Below the pieces are notes generated by a model. The model ran no database searches. It saw nothing but the letters and a program-made list of their open reading frames with translations, and was not told where the DNA came from. 64,000 bases of DNA from Xylophilus sp. GW821-FHT01B05 (GTDB lineage Bacteria; Pseudomonadota; Gammaproteobacteria; Burkholderiales; Burkholderiaceae_C), in NCBI GenBank assembly GCA_038961845.1, contig CP152408.1, positions 2,666,001 through 2,730,000 on the forward strand. Reading direction: 5' to 3'. Below, in pieces: positions 17,447-26,147 of the stretch; positions within the stretch are counted from its first letter, which is position 1; every line of letters begins with the position of its first letter. A program made the translations under genes and the position numbers.

Positions 17447-18376
17447 TCACAGCAAGGCAATGCCCTTCAGGCTCAGAAAGCAGCTCTCCCGCACCACGCC
17501 CACAAAGTCCGCCAGATACGGCCGGCCCGAGGTCAGCCGCGTGCTGGCCGCATACAGCCGGCCGGTCAGCCCCTGCGGCCCGACCGGGCGGGCGCTGATG
17601 TAGCCGCGGTCCAGGTAGCCCTGCACCGCCCACATCGGCAGGGTGGCCACGCCGCGGCCGCTGGCCACCAGTTGCAGCATGGCCACCGTCAGCTCGGTGG
17701 TGCGGCGGGCAGGGCGCACGCCGGCGGGCTCCAGCACCTGGCGCACGATGTCCAGCATCTCGTCCGGCACGGGGTAGGTGATCAGGGTCTGGTCGGCAAA
17801 GTCTTCGGCCGCCAGATAGGCCTTGGCGGCCAGCGGGTGCGTGTTGGCCAGCAGTGCGCGGATCTCGAAGCTGAACAGCGGGTGGAAATCGATGGCTGCG
17901 GTGTCGTCCTCGTCCGGCTCGGAGACGATGGCCAGATCCGCGCGGTTCTGGTGCAGCAGCGCTACCGGGTCGGGGTGAAAGCCCGAGACGATGTCCATCT
18001 CTACCTCGGGCCAGCGCGCCCTGAAGGCGTCCATGGCCGGCATCAGCCAGTCAAAGCAGGTATGGCATTCCACCGCGATGCGCAGCTGCCCGGCCTGGCC
18101 CTGCACCAGCCGCGCCACGTCGCGCTCGGCTTCTTCCACCTGGGGCAGCAAGGCGTCGGCCAATGCCAGCAGGCGCAGGCCGGTGGCGCTGAACTGCGGC
18201 GGCACGGATTTGCGCTCGAACAGCGCCGCGCCGTAGCGCTCTTCCAGCAGCTTCACCTGGTGCGACAGCGCCGACTGCGTCAGGTTCAGCAACTGCGCGG
18301 CCCGCACCAGGCTGCCGGTATCACGCAGCGCGGCCAGCGTGCGCAGGTGACGGATCTCCAGGATGGATTGGTTCAT
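17447..18376 (-). CDS. metR: LysR family regulator MetR
   Basis: A 309-residue LysR-type regulator, N-terminal helix-turn-helix GSLVRAAQLLNLTQSALSHQ with VKLLEERYGAALFERK, then an effector domain containing IAVECHTCFDWLMPAMDAFR, a stretch characteristic of MetR, which senses homocysteine. It is divergent from metE with 103 bases between start codons, the classic metR-metE arrangement. I found no exact TGAA-N5-TTCA box in that interval, so the binding site is degenerate or differs. Confidence 0.9.
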   Translation of the reverse strand: MNQSILEIRHLRTLAALRDTGSLVRAAQLLNLTQSALSHQVKLLEERYGAALFERKSVPPQFSATGLRLLALADALLPQVEEAERDVARLVQGQAGQLRIAVECHTCFDWLMPAMDAFRARWPEVEMDIVSGFHPDPVALLHQNRADLAIVSEPDEDDTAAIDFHPLFSFEIRALLANTHPLAAKAYLAAEDFADQTLITYPVPDEMLDIVRQVLEPAGVRPARRTTELTVAMLQLVASGRGVATLPMWAVQGYLDRGYISARPVGPQGLTGRLYAASTRLTSGRPYLADFVGVVRESCFLSLKGIALL

Positions 18377-18479
18377 TAGTAATTTTCAAGTTAAAAGGCA
18401 AAACGTTTCGTTTGAATAATAGTTGAGATGCGCGGACCATCGCGGCCTTCTGTCACACATCCGATTGCAGGCAACGTTC

Positions 18480-20819
18480 ATGTCCCGTACCACCGTCCAG
18501 ACCCACACCCTTGGCTTTCCGCGCATGGGCGCCCGGCGCGAGCTGAAATTTGCGCTGGAGCGCCACTGGCGCGGCGACAGCTCTGCCGCCGAGCTGGAAG
18601 CCACCGCCGCCCAGCTGCGCGAGCAGCACTGGCAAGTCCAGCGCGACGCCGGGCTGGACCTGGTCGCCGTGGGCGACTTTGCCCTCTACGACCACGTCGC
18701 CCACCACATCCAGCTGCTGGGCTGCGAGCCCGCACGCTTTGGCTTCAGCGGCGCTGAGCCGGAACTGGCCCGCTACTTCGCCATGGCGCGTGGCGTGGCC
18801 GCCGCGCCGGCGCAGGAATGCAGCCATGGCTGCAGCCACGGCGCCAGCACTGAAGGCCAGCCCGCGCTGGAGATGACCAAGTGGTTCGACACCAACTACC
18901 ACTACCTGGTGCCAGAGTTCACCTCGGCCACGCGCTTTGGCGTGGCGTCCGAGCGCCTGTTCGAGGAAGCCGCCCAGGCCCAGCGCGCCGGCCACGCGGC
19001 CAAGGCCGTGCTGCTCGGCCCGCTGAGCTTTTTGTGGCTGGGCAAAGAGAAGGAAGAGGGCTTTGACCGCCTGTCGCTGCTGAGCCAACTGCTGCCGGTG
19101 TACGAAGCCGTGCTGGCGCGCCTAAAGGCGCAGGGCGTGGAATGGGTGCAGATCGACGAGCCCATCCTGGGCCTGGACCTGCCCGACGCCTGGCGCCATG
19201 CCTTCGAGCCCGCCTACTGGCAATTGAACCGCGCCGGCGCCAAGCTGCTGCTGGCCACCTACTTCTCGCCCCTGCAAGACAACCTGCGCCTGGCCTGCCA
19301 ACTGCCCACCGCCGGCCTGCACGTGGATGCCGTGCGCGCCGCCGATGAGCTGGTGGGCGTGGCCGACTGGCTGCCCGCGCACAAGGTGCTGTCGGTGGGC
19401 ATCGTCGATGGCCGCAATATCTGGCGCGCCGACCTGGACGCCGCCCTGGCGCGCCTGGCGCCGGTCGCCGCCAAGCACCAGGGCCCGCTGTGGCTGGCGC
19501 CGTCGTGCTCGCTGCTGCACGTGCCCTTCAGCCTGGAGGCCGAGACGGCATTGGACCCAGAGCTGAAGTCCTGGCTTGCCTTTGCCATGGAAAAATTGCA
19601 CGAGCTGGGCACCCTGCGCGCCGCCCTGGAAGGCCGCAGTGCAGACGCCCAACCCGGCCTGGCCGCCAACCGCCAAGCCCTGGCCCGCCGCCGCGTCAGC
19701 CCGCTGGTGCACCGTGCCGACGTCGCTCTGCGCCTGGCCAAGGCCACCACGGCCGACGACCGCCGCAGCGCGCCTTTCACCGTGCGCCAAATCGTGCAGC
19801 GCACGCGCTTCCAACTGCCGCCGCTGCCCACCACCACCATCGGCTCCTTCCCGCAGACGGCCGAGATCCGCGCCGCCCGCGCCGCCTTCAAGCGCGGCGA
19901 GTTGCCCGCCGCCGCCTACCGCAGCGCCATGGAGGCAGAAATCACCCTCGCTGTGCGCAAGCAGGAAGCCCTGGGCCTGGACGTGCTGGTGCACGGCGAG
20001 GCCGAGCGCAATGACATGGTCGAGTACTTTGGCGAGCAACTGGCCGGCTTTGCCTTCACCGCCAACGGCTGGGTGCAAAGCTACGGTTCGCGCTGCGTCA
20101 AGCCGCCGGTCATCTACGGCGACGTCGCCCGCCCCGTGCCCATGACGGTGGAGTGGACGCGCTATGCGCAAAGCCTCACCAAGCTGCCCATGAAGGGCAT
20201 GCTCACCGGCCCCATCACCATCCTGCAGTGGTCCTTTGTGCGTGACGACCAGCCGCGCAGCACCACCGCCGCGCAAATCGCCTGGGCCATCCGCGACGAA
20301 GTGGTGGACCTGGAGGCCGCCCACATCGGCATCATCCAGATCGACGAGCCCGCCATCCGCGAAGGCCTGCCGCTGCGCCGCGCCGGCTGGAAGCCCTACC
20401 TCGACTGGGCCACGCGCGCCTTCCGCATCAGCGCCAGCGGCGTGCGCAACGACACGCAGATCCACACCCACATGTGCTACAGCGAGTTCAACGACATCCT
20501 GCCCGAGATCGCCGCCATGGACGCGGATGTGATCACCATCGAAACCAGCCGCTCCGACATGGAGCTGCTGCGCGGCTTTGGCGACTTCCGCTACCCGAAC
20601 GAGATCGGCCCGGGCGTCTACGACATCCACTCGCCGCGCGTGCCTGCGGTAGACGAGATGGTGCGCCTCTTGCGCAAGGCCGCCCAGGTCGTGCCGGCCG
20701 AGCAGCTGTGGATCAACCCCGACTGCGGCCTGAAGACCCGCGGCTGGCCCGAGACCGAAGCCGCCCTGACCCACATGGTGCAGGCCGCGCGGCAGCTGCG
20801 CACCGAACTGGCGGCCTGA
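18480..20819 (+). CDS. metE: Cobalamin-independent methionine synthase
   Basis: A 779-residue enzyme that transfers methyl from 5-methyltetrahydropteroyl-triglutamate to homocysteine in the cytoplasm, last step of methionine synthesis. N-terminal [20 protein letters not shown] and C-terminal [16 protein letters not shown] show the duplicated barrel structure. Zinc ligands are visible: His and Cys in [10 protein letters not shown], Glu in [12 protein letters not shown] and Cys in [11 protein letters not shown]. An unusual ECSHGCSHG segment (about residue 115-125) lies in the linker before [16 protein letters not shown]. Regulated most likely by the divergent MetR. Confidence 0.97.
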   Translation: MSRTTVQTHTLGFPRMGARRELKFALERHWRGDSSAAELEATAAQLREQHWQVQRDAGLDLVAVGDFALYDHVAHHIQLLGCEPARFGFSGAEPELARYFAMARGVAAAPAQECSHGCSHGASTEGQPALEMTKWFDTNYHYLVPEFTSATRFGVASERLFEEAAQAQRAGHAAKAVLLGPLSFLWLGKEKEEGFDRLSLLSQLLPVYEAVLARLKAQGVEWVQIDEPILGLDLPDAWRHAFEPAYWQLNRAGAKLLLATYFSPLQDNLRLACQLPTAGLHVDAVRAADELVGVADWLPAHKVLSVGIVDGRNIWRADLDAALARLAPVAAKHQGPLWLAPSCSLLHVPFSLEAETALDPELKSWLAFAMEKLHELGTLRAALEGRSADAQPGLAANRQALARRRVSPLVHRADVALRLAKATTADDRRSAPFTVRQIVQRTRFQLPPLPTTTIGSFPQTAEIRAARAAFKRGELPAAAYRSAMEAEITLAVRKQEALGLDVLVHGEAERNDMVEYFGEQLAGFAFTANGWVQSYGSRCVKPPVIYGDVARPVPMTVEWTRYAQSLTKLPMKGMLTGPITILQWSFVRDDQPRSTTAAQIAWAIRDEVVDLEAAHIGIIQIDEPAIREGLPLRRAGWKPYLDWATRAFRISASGVRNDTQIHTHMCYSEFNDILPEIAAMDADVITIETSRSDMELLRGFGDFRYPNEIGPGVYDIHSPRVPAVDEMVRLLRKAAQVVPAEQLWINPDCGLKTRGWPETEAALTHMVQAARQLRTELAA

Positions 20820-20911
20820 GCGGCGGTGTCCTCGATGCTTCGGTGCCGGGCGAAGTGTTTCCGCGCAATGGCCGGACACAATTCGGGCATCGATTTTTCA
20901 AGGACATCTCC

Positions 20912-21385
20912 ATGGCCCAGTACACGGCGCAAATCCTGTGGGAGCGCGGCGAGCAGGACTTTCTTGGCAAGCGCTACAGCCGTCGCCATTGGCTCAGTTT
21001 TGATGGCGGCGCGCAGGTGGCGGGCTCATCCTCGCCGCATGTGGTGCCGCTGCCCTGGTCCGACCCGCAGGCGGTCGACCCGGAAGAGGCCTTTGTCGCC
21101 TCGCTGTCGAGCTGCCACATGCTCTGGTTCCTGTCCATTGCGGCAGAGCAGGGCTTTTGCGTCGACCGCTACCTGGACGACGCCGTAGGCGTGATGGCCC
21201 GCAATACCGAGGGCCGCATCGCCATGACCCGGGTCACGCTGCGGCCGCAAGTCAGCTTCTCGGGTGACAAACAGCCCTTGGCCGAGCAGCTCGATGCGCT
21301 GCACCACAAGGCGCATGAGGCCTGCTTCATCGCCAACTCGGTCAAGACCGAGGTGCTGTGCGAGCCGGTCCATGGCGCGGCCTGA
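20912..21385 (+). CDS. OsmC family protein (peroxiredoxin-like)
   Basis: A 157-residue OsmC/Ohr-fold protein. Both family cysteines are present ([11 protein letters not shown] and [13 protein letters not shown]), as expected for thiol peroxidases that reduce organic hydroperoxides. AAGGACATCTCC precedes the ATG at 20912. The stop overlaps the P450 gene by 14 bases, so the two are probably co-transcribed. Confidence 0.88.
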   Translation: MAQYTAQILWERGEQDFLGKRYSRRHWLSFDGGAQVAGSSSPHVVPLPWSDPQAVDPEEAFVASLSSCHMLWFLSIAAEQGFCVDRYLDDAVGVMARNTEGRIAMTRVTLRPQVSFSGDKQPLAEQLDALHHKAHEACFIANSVKTEVLCEPVHGAA

Positions 21386-22469
21386 CGCGCCGGCCCATGC
21401 GGTAGAAGCTGCCAGCCACCCAGACCCCTATCCGTACTACCGTGCGCTGCGCGAGCAGCGCCCGCTGTACTTCGAGCCCGCGCTGAAGCTCTGGGTGGCC
21501 AGCAGCGCCGCGTTGGTCGAAGAGGCCTTGCGCCAGCCGGCCCTGCGCGTGCGCCCGCCGCAGGAGCCCGTGCCATCGGCGCTGCTGGGCACAGCAGCGG
21601 GCGAGGTGTTTGCGCAGTTGGTGCGCATGAACGACGGCGCCTTCCACGCGCAGCACCGGCCCGAGGCCGAACGCTCGGCCACGCGCTACACGCTGGCGCA
21701 GGTGGCCGCAGCGGTGGATGAGGCGCTGGGCGAGCTATTGCCCGTGCAAGACGCCAACCGCTTCCTCACCGATCTGCCGGTACGCACCATGGCCTGCCTG
21801 CTACAAATCCCAGCGGCAGAGCGCGCCACCACCAGCCAATGGGTGCATGACTTCACCGCCGGCATCGCGGCCGGCGCCACGCCGCAGACCGTGGCCCGCG
21901 CCGATACCGCCGCCGGGCAGCTCATGGCCCAGGGAGCGCGTGCCGGGCTGGCGCCGGTGCGCGCGGCCAACCGCATCGCGCTGATGCAGCAGTCGCTGGA
22001 CGCCACCGCTGGCCTGCTCGGCAACAGCCTGCGCCTGCTGCAGCGGCAGCCTGCATGGGCCGAGCATTTGCGCACGCCGGAACAGGCGCGCGCCTGGGTT
22101 GCAGAGGTAGAACGCTGGGATGCGCCCATCCAGAACACACGCCGCTTCGCCGCCCAAGATCTGCCACTGGGCGGCCAGCAGATCCGGCAAGGGGAGGGCG
22201 TGCTGCTGGTGCTGGCGGCCGCCAACCGCGACGAAGCGCTGAACCCACAGGCCGAGCGCTTCGACCCCAGCCGCAGCGCGCGCCGCAGCCTGGGCTTTGG
22301 CGCGGGCATGCACCACTGTCCAGGTGAAGTTGTAGCTATTGAAATAGTAGCTAGTAGCCTAGGTGGGGTATGGGCTAGAGGCCAATTTGACCAATATTTC
22401 AACGCAACAGGCAGCTACCGCCCTTTGCCCAATGCCCGCATCCCTATCTATAAGGAGAACGCCCCATGA
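21372..22469 (+). CDS. Cytochrome P450 with repeat-derived C-terminus
   Basis: A 365-residue P450. The haem loop LGFGAGMHHCPGE has the cysteine ligand at residue 316, and an ExxR motif is in AEVERWDAPIQNTRRFA. The I-helix region reads LDATAGLLGNSL (from residue 209), so the acid-alcohol pair of ordinary monooxygenases is not seen. From residue about 321 the coding sequence runs through a TAGCTAT-type dispersed repeat (22332-22397), which supplies the helix after the haem loop. It overlaps osmC at its start and the antibiotic-biosynthesis-monooxygenase-like gene by 4 bases (ATGA) at its end. Substrate unknown. Confidence 0.87.
   Translation: MARPDAPAHAVEAASHPDPYPYYRALREQRPLYFEPALKLWVASSAALVEEALRQPALRVRPPQEPVPSALLGTAAGEVFAQLVRMNDGAFHAQHRPEAERSATRYTLAQVAAAVDEALGELLPVQDANRFLTDLPVRTMACLLQIPAAERATTSQWVHDFTAGIAAGATPQTVARADTAAGQLMAQGARAGLAPVRAANRIALMQQSLDATAGLLGNSLRLLQRQPAWAEHLRTPEQARAWVAEVERWDAPIQNTRRFAAQDLPLGGQQIRQGEGVLLVLAAANRDEALNPQAERFDPSRSARRSLGFGAGMHHCPGEVVAIEIVASSLGGVWARGQFDQYFNATGSYRPLPNARIPIYKENAP
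22332..22397 (+). repeat. TAGCTAT-type dispersed repeat, copy C, inside the P450 gene
   Basis: GTAGCTATTGAAATAGTAGC, TAGTAGCCTAGGTGGGGTA and GGGCTAGAGGCCAATTTGAC match the dispersed family, aligning with the minus strand of the copy at 34748. It lies in frame within the P450 gene. Confidence 0.7.
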
Positions 22470-22810
22470 TTTCCGTCATCTTTGAAGTCTGGCCCGACCC
22501 GGCCCACCGCCAGGGCTACCTGGACTGGGCGGCCGAGCTGCACCAGGAGCTGCAGCAGATGGAAGGCTTTATCTCGATAGAACGCTTCCAGAGCCTGACC
22601 GAGCCCGACAAGCTGCTGTCTTTGCAGTTCTGGCGTGACGACGATTGCCTGACCGCCTGGCGCAACCTGACGGCACACCGCCAGGCCCAGGCCGCCGGCC
22701 GCAGCACCATGTTCCGCGACTACCGCCTGCGCATTGCAGAAGTGGTGCGCGACTATGGCCTGCAACAGCGCGAAGAGGCGCCGGCGGATTCACGCGCGGC
22801 GCACGGCTGA
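22466..22810 (+). CDS. Antibiotic biosynthesis monooxygenase (ABM) domain protein
   Basis: A 114-residue dimeric ferredoxin-fold protein of the ABM family: MISVIFEVWPDPAHRQGYLD, LQQMEGFISIERFQSL, LSLQFWRDDDCLTAWR and HRQAQAAGRSTMFRDYRLRI. Small proteins of this family act as cofactor-free oxygenases or as haem-degrading or ligand-binding accessory proteins. Translationally coupled to the P450 by an ATGA overlap, so the two probably act together; the reaction is unknown. Confidence 0.85.
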   Translation: MISVIFEVWPDPAHRQGYLDWAAELHQELQQMEGFISIERFQSLTEPDKLLSLQFWRDDDCLTAWRNLTAHRQAQAAGRSTMFRDYRLRIAEVVRDYGLQQREEAPADSRAAHG

Positions 22811-22813
22811 CGA

Positions 22814-23737
22814 TCAGCGCCCGTGCGCCTGCAGCAGCTCGGCCATCCAGTCCACAAACACCCGAACCCGGGGCGGCAACTGCCGGGCGTGGGGGTAGAG
22901 CGCCCAGATCGGCATGGGCGCGGGGCGCCAGGGGGCCAGCACCTCCTGCAGCCGGCCGGCATCCACGGCGGCCGCCACGCCGTAGTGCGGCAACTGGATC
23001 AGGCCCAGGCCGGCAATGGCCGCCGCCACATAGGCGTCGGTGCTGTGCACGGTCAGGGGGCTGGGCAGCGGCAGGCTCAGCAACTGGCCGTCGGGCTGCA
23101 CAAATTCCAGGTTCCACAACCGTCCCGTGACGGACGAGACATAGGCCACCGCCTGGTGCGGCGGCCGCCCGGGCGGCGCGGCCAGCAAAGCCTCGGGTGA
23201 CGCCGGCACGCCGCAGCGCTCCAGGTAGGCCGGGCTGGCGAAGGTGCCCTGGGGCAGGTCGGCCAGCCGGCGGCCGACCAGGCTGGAGTCGCGCGGCACG
23301 CCGCCGCGCAGCACGCAGTCGACCCCTTCGCGCACTAGGTCGACCCAGCGGTCGCCGGTGCCGATCTCGAGCGCGATGTCCGGGTAGCGCGCCATGAAAT
23401 CAGGCAGCGCCGGCACCACCACCAGCGCTGCGGCAGAGGCGTGCATGTCCACACGCAGCCGCCCGCGCGGCCGGGTGGCGGCGCCTTGGGCCAGCAGCTC
23501 GGCCTCATCCACGTCGGCCAGCAGGCGCAGGCAGCGCTCGTAGTAGGCCTGGCCTTCGTCCGTGGGGCGCACCTGGCGCGTGGTGCGCTGCAGCAGGCGC
23601 ACGCCCAGGCGCGCCTCCAGGCTTTGCACGGCGTGCGTGACGGTGGCGCGCGGCAGGCGCAACTCGTCTGCGGTACGAATAAAGCTGCTCAGCTCCACCA
23701 CACGGGTGAAGACACGCATGGCGTCCAGGCGGTCCAT
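22814..23737 (-). CDS. LysR family transcriptional regulator
   Basis: A 307-residue LysR regulator of the DsdC/CrgA-like type that starts MDRLDAMRVFTRVVELSSFI, with helix-turn-helix RTADELRLPRATVTHAVQSL and EARLGVRLLQRTTRQV. It is divergent from a short-chain dehydrogenase gene with 111 bases between start codons, so it most likely controls that gene. Converges on the ABM gene with a 3-base gap. Confidence 0.9.
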   Translation of the reverse strand: MDRLDAMRVFTRVVELSSFIRTADELRLPRATVTHAVQSLEARLGVRLLQRTTRQVRPTDEGQAYYERCLRLLADVDEAELLAQGAATRPRGRLRVDMHASAAALVVVPALPDFMARYPDIALEIGTGDRWVDLVREGVDCVLRGGVPRDSSLVGRRLADLPQGTFASPAYLERCGVPASPEALLAAPPGRPPHQAVAYVSSVTGRLWNLEFVQPDGQLLSLPLPSPLTVHSTDAYVAAAIAGLGLIQLPHYGVAAAVDAGRLQEVLAPWRPAPMPIWALYPHARQLPPRVRVFVDWMAELLQAHGR

Positions 23738-23848
23738 GGGATTGTTTTGATTTATTGGATGGTTATCGAAATTTTCAATGCTTTATCCAGAGGTTGCAAA
23801 CAACCAGAATTCGCCCATTCCCTCTCCATCCCATCGACAGGACACACC

Positions 23849-24592
23849 ATGACCTCTCTCCACCACAAGACCGCCATCGTCACCGGCGCCTCGCGCGGCA
23901 TTGGCGCGGCCATTGCCCAGACCTTGGCCGCGCGCGGCGCGCGCGTGGTCGTCAACTATGTCCGCGATGCGGCGGCGGCCAACGCGGTGGTGGCGCGCAT
24001 CGCTGCCGCCGGTGGCTCCGCCGTGGCGGTGCAGGCCGACGTGGGCCAGGCCGGCGCCGCGCGCCAACTGTTCGACGCCGCCGCAGAGCGCTTCGGCAGC
24101 GTCGATATCCTGGTCAACAACGCCGGCCTCATGGTCGAGAAGCTGCTGGCCGACACCAGCGACGAGGATTTCGAGCGGCTGTTTGCCCTCAATGTGCGCG
24201 GCGTTTTCGCCGGCATCCGCGAGGCCGCCACCCGGCTGGCCGACGGCGGGCGCATCGTCAATTTCTCCAGCACGCTCACGCGCCTGCAAACACCCACCTA
24301 CGGCGCCTACTCGGCCACCAAGGGCGCCGTCGAGCAGCTCACCCGCTACGCGGCCAAGGAGCTGGGCGCGCGCCGCATCACCGTCAATGCCGTGCTGCCC
24401 GGGCCGACCGACACCGAGCTGTTCCAGCACGGCGGCAAGCCCGAGGCGGTGGTGAACATGCTCGCCAGCCTGACCCCGCTCGGCCGGCTTGGGCAGGTGG
24501 ACGACATTGCGCGGGTGGTGGCCTTTTTGGTGAGCGACGAGGCGGGCTGGGTCACGGGCCAGAACATCGGCGTGAATGGCGGGCTTGCCTGA
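23849..24592 (+). CDS. SDR family oxidoreductase (3-ketoacyl reductase-like)
   Basis: A 247-residue classical short-chain dehydrogenase/reductase. NAD(P)-binding TGASRGIG, structural NNAG in ILVNNAGLMVEKLL, catalytic Ser in VNFSSTLTRL and the YGAYSATKGAVEQL YxxxK pair, plus the C-terminal DEAGWVTGQNIGVNGG are all present. Resembles 3-oxoacyl-ACP reductases and glucose dehydrogenases, but specificity cannot be told. Likely regulated by the divergent LysR gene. Confidence 0.9.
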   Translation: MTSLHHKTAIVTGASRGIGAAIAQTLAARGARVVVNYVRDAAAANAVVARIAAAGGSAVAVQADVGQAGAARQLFDAAAERFGSVDILVNNAGLMVEKLLADTSDEDFERLFALNVRGVFAGIREAATRLADGGRIVNFSSTLTRLQTPTYGAYSATKGAVEQLTRYAAKELGARRITVNAVLPGPTDTELFQHGGKPEAVVNMLASLTPLGRLGQVDDIARVVAFLVSDEAGWVTGQNIGVNGGLA

Positions 24593-24675
24593 CGGTTCTA
24601 CGCGGTGCCCGGAGCCGCCCATTTGCCAAGCCCGAAGCGGCCGCCGGCCGCCACGGCCTTGCTCACAGACCGCCT

Positions 24676-26130
24676 CTAACCCGTAGCCAACCGCGGCGCA
24701 TCCCCCGTGCGCTCAATCCAGCCGCCACCCAGGTAGCGGTACAGGTCCACCAGATTGGTGAGCCGCGCAAGCTGCGTCGTCAGCAGCGATTGCTGTGCGC
24801 TGTACAAGGCGTTTTGCGCGTTCAGCACCGACAGATAGCTATCGACGCCGTTGCGATAGCGCAGTTGCGACAGGTCCAGCCGGCGCTGCTGAAGAGCCGT
24901 GTAGCGCTGCAATGAGCGGATCTGGCTGTCGTAGGTATCGCGTGCGGCCAGCCCGTCGGCGACCTCGCGGAAAGCGGTCTGGATCGCCTTCTCATACTGC
25001 GCGATGAAGGCCTGCTTCTCTAGTTGCGCCAGGTCCAGCTTGGCGGCATTGCGTGCGCCATCAAAGATCGGCACCGTCAGCTGCGGTGCGAACGACCAGG
25101 CCACCGACCCTCCCTTGAACAAGCCGCCCAGCGTCGGGCTGGAGGTGCCCAGTTGCCCGGTCAGCGAGATGCTGGGGAAAAACGCTGCGCGGGCCGCGCC
25201 GATGTTGGCATTGGCCGCGCGCAATTGCTGCTCGGCCTCCATCACGTCGGGCCGGCGTGCCAGCAGGTCGGACGGCAGGCCGGCCGGGATGTCCATGAGA
25301 AAGCGTTGTGCGTCGAATGCCTGCGGCGTGGGCAGGTCGCCCGGCAGCGGCCCGCCCGCCAGCAGCACCAGCGCGTTCTCGGCCTGGGCACGCTGGCGGA
25401 TCTGTTGGGTGAGGTTGGCCTCTTGCTGCTCCACCGTGCCCTGCGCCTCGCGCAGATCCAGCTCGGTACTCGTGCCGGCGTCGTAGCGCAGCTGCACGAC
25501 CCGCGCGGACTCCTGCGCTGCCAGCAGGGTGGCGCGCGTGACCTTCAACTGCTCGTCATAGGCGCGCATCGCCAGGTACTGGCTGGCGACCTGTGCGACC
25601 AGCGATATCTCTGCGCCACGCCGCGCCTCGGCAGTGGCCAGGTACTGCGCCAGCGCCTGGTGCGTCAGGCTTTGCGTCTTGCCAAACAGATCAAGCTCCC
25701 ACGACGCGGCGGCCCCGACGGTGTACTGCGAGCCCTTGGTGTGGCCCATCAGCGCCAGGTCTTGCGGCGTGCGTGATTTGGATGCATCGGCCACGGCGTT
25801 GACCGATGGCACAAGGCCGGCGCGCTGGATCTGGTACTGCGCGCGGGTTTGTGCAACGTTCAGCACCGCCACGCGCAGGTCGCGGTTGTTGTCCAGCGCC
25901 AGTGCCACAACGCGCTGCAGGCCCGGGTCATCGAAGAAATCGCGCCAGCCCATGTCGGCCGCCACGCGCTGCGGGCTGGCCTGGGCTTCTGTCTGGGCGC
26001 GATATGCCTCGCCCGTGGGATAGGCGCTGGCAACGGGCGAGGCGGGGCGGTCGTAATGGGGTTCGAGCGTGCAGCCCGTGGCGGCAAGCACCGCCAGGGC
26101 GACTGCCGTCGGCCAGATGTGGGGTTTCAT
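24676..26130 (-). CDS. OprM/NodT-type outer membrane efflux lipoprotein
   Basis: A 484-residue outer membrane factor. The start ATG at 26130 gives a lipoprotein signal with lipobox LAATGC, followed by the duplicated OEP coiled-coil/beta domains; motifs include FDDPGLQRVVALALDNNRDL near the N-terminus, LARRPDVMEAEQQLRAANAN and LSQLRYRNGVDSYLSVLNAQ near the end. It forms the exit channel of a tripartite pump with the MFS transporter and adaptor encoded upstream; the gap to the MFS gene is 17 bases. Confidence 0.92.
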   Translation of the reverse strand: MKPHIWPTAVALAVLAATGCTLEPHYDRPASPVASAYPTGEAYRAQTEAQASPQRVAADMGWRDFFDDPGLQRVVALALDNNRDLRVAVLNVAQTRAQYQIQRAGLVPSVNAVADASKSRTPQDLALMGHTKGSQYTVGAAASWELDLFGKTQSLTHQALAQYLATAEARRGAEISLVAQVASQYLAMRAYDEQLKVTRATLLAAQESARVVQLRYDAGTSTELDLREAQGTVEQQEANLTQQIRQRAQAENALVLLAGGPLPGDLPTPQAFDAQRFLMDIPAGLPSDLLARRPDVMEAEQQLRAANANIGAARAAFFPSISLTGQLGTSSPTLGGLFKGGSVAWSFAPQLTVPIFDGARNAAKLDLAQLEKQAFIAQYEKAIQTAFREVADGLAARDTYDSQIRSLQRYTALQQRRLDLSQLRYRNGVDSYLSVLNAQNALYSAQQSLLTTQLARLTNLVDLYRYLGGGWIERTGDAPRLATG

Positions 26131-26147
26131 GGGAAGGCTCTTCTTGC

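Noticed and set aside
17308..17598. Open frame across the MITE and metR end
   Set aside because: Starts inside the terminal-repeat element and overlaps metR; arginine/alanine-rich, no motif.
19122..20879. 585-codon open frame antisense to metE
   Set aside because: It lies fully opposite a well-supported metE, has low-complexity His/Gly/Arg/Gln-rich content and no recognisable motif; such frames are common in GC-rich codon-biased DNA.
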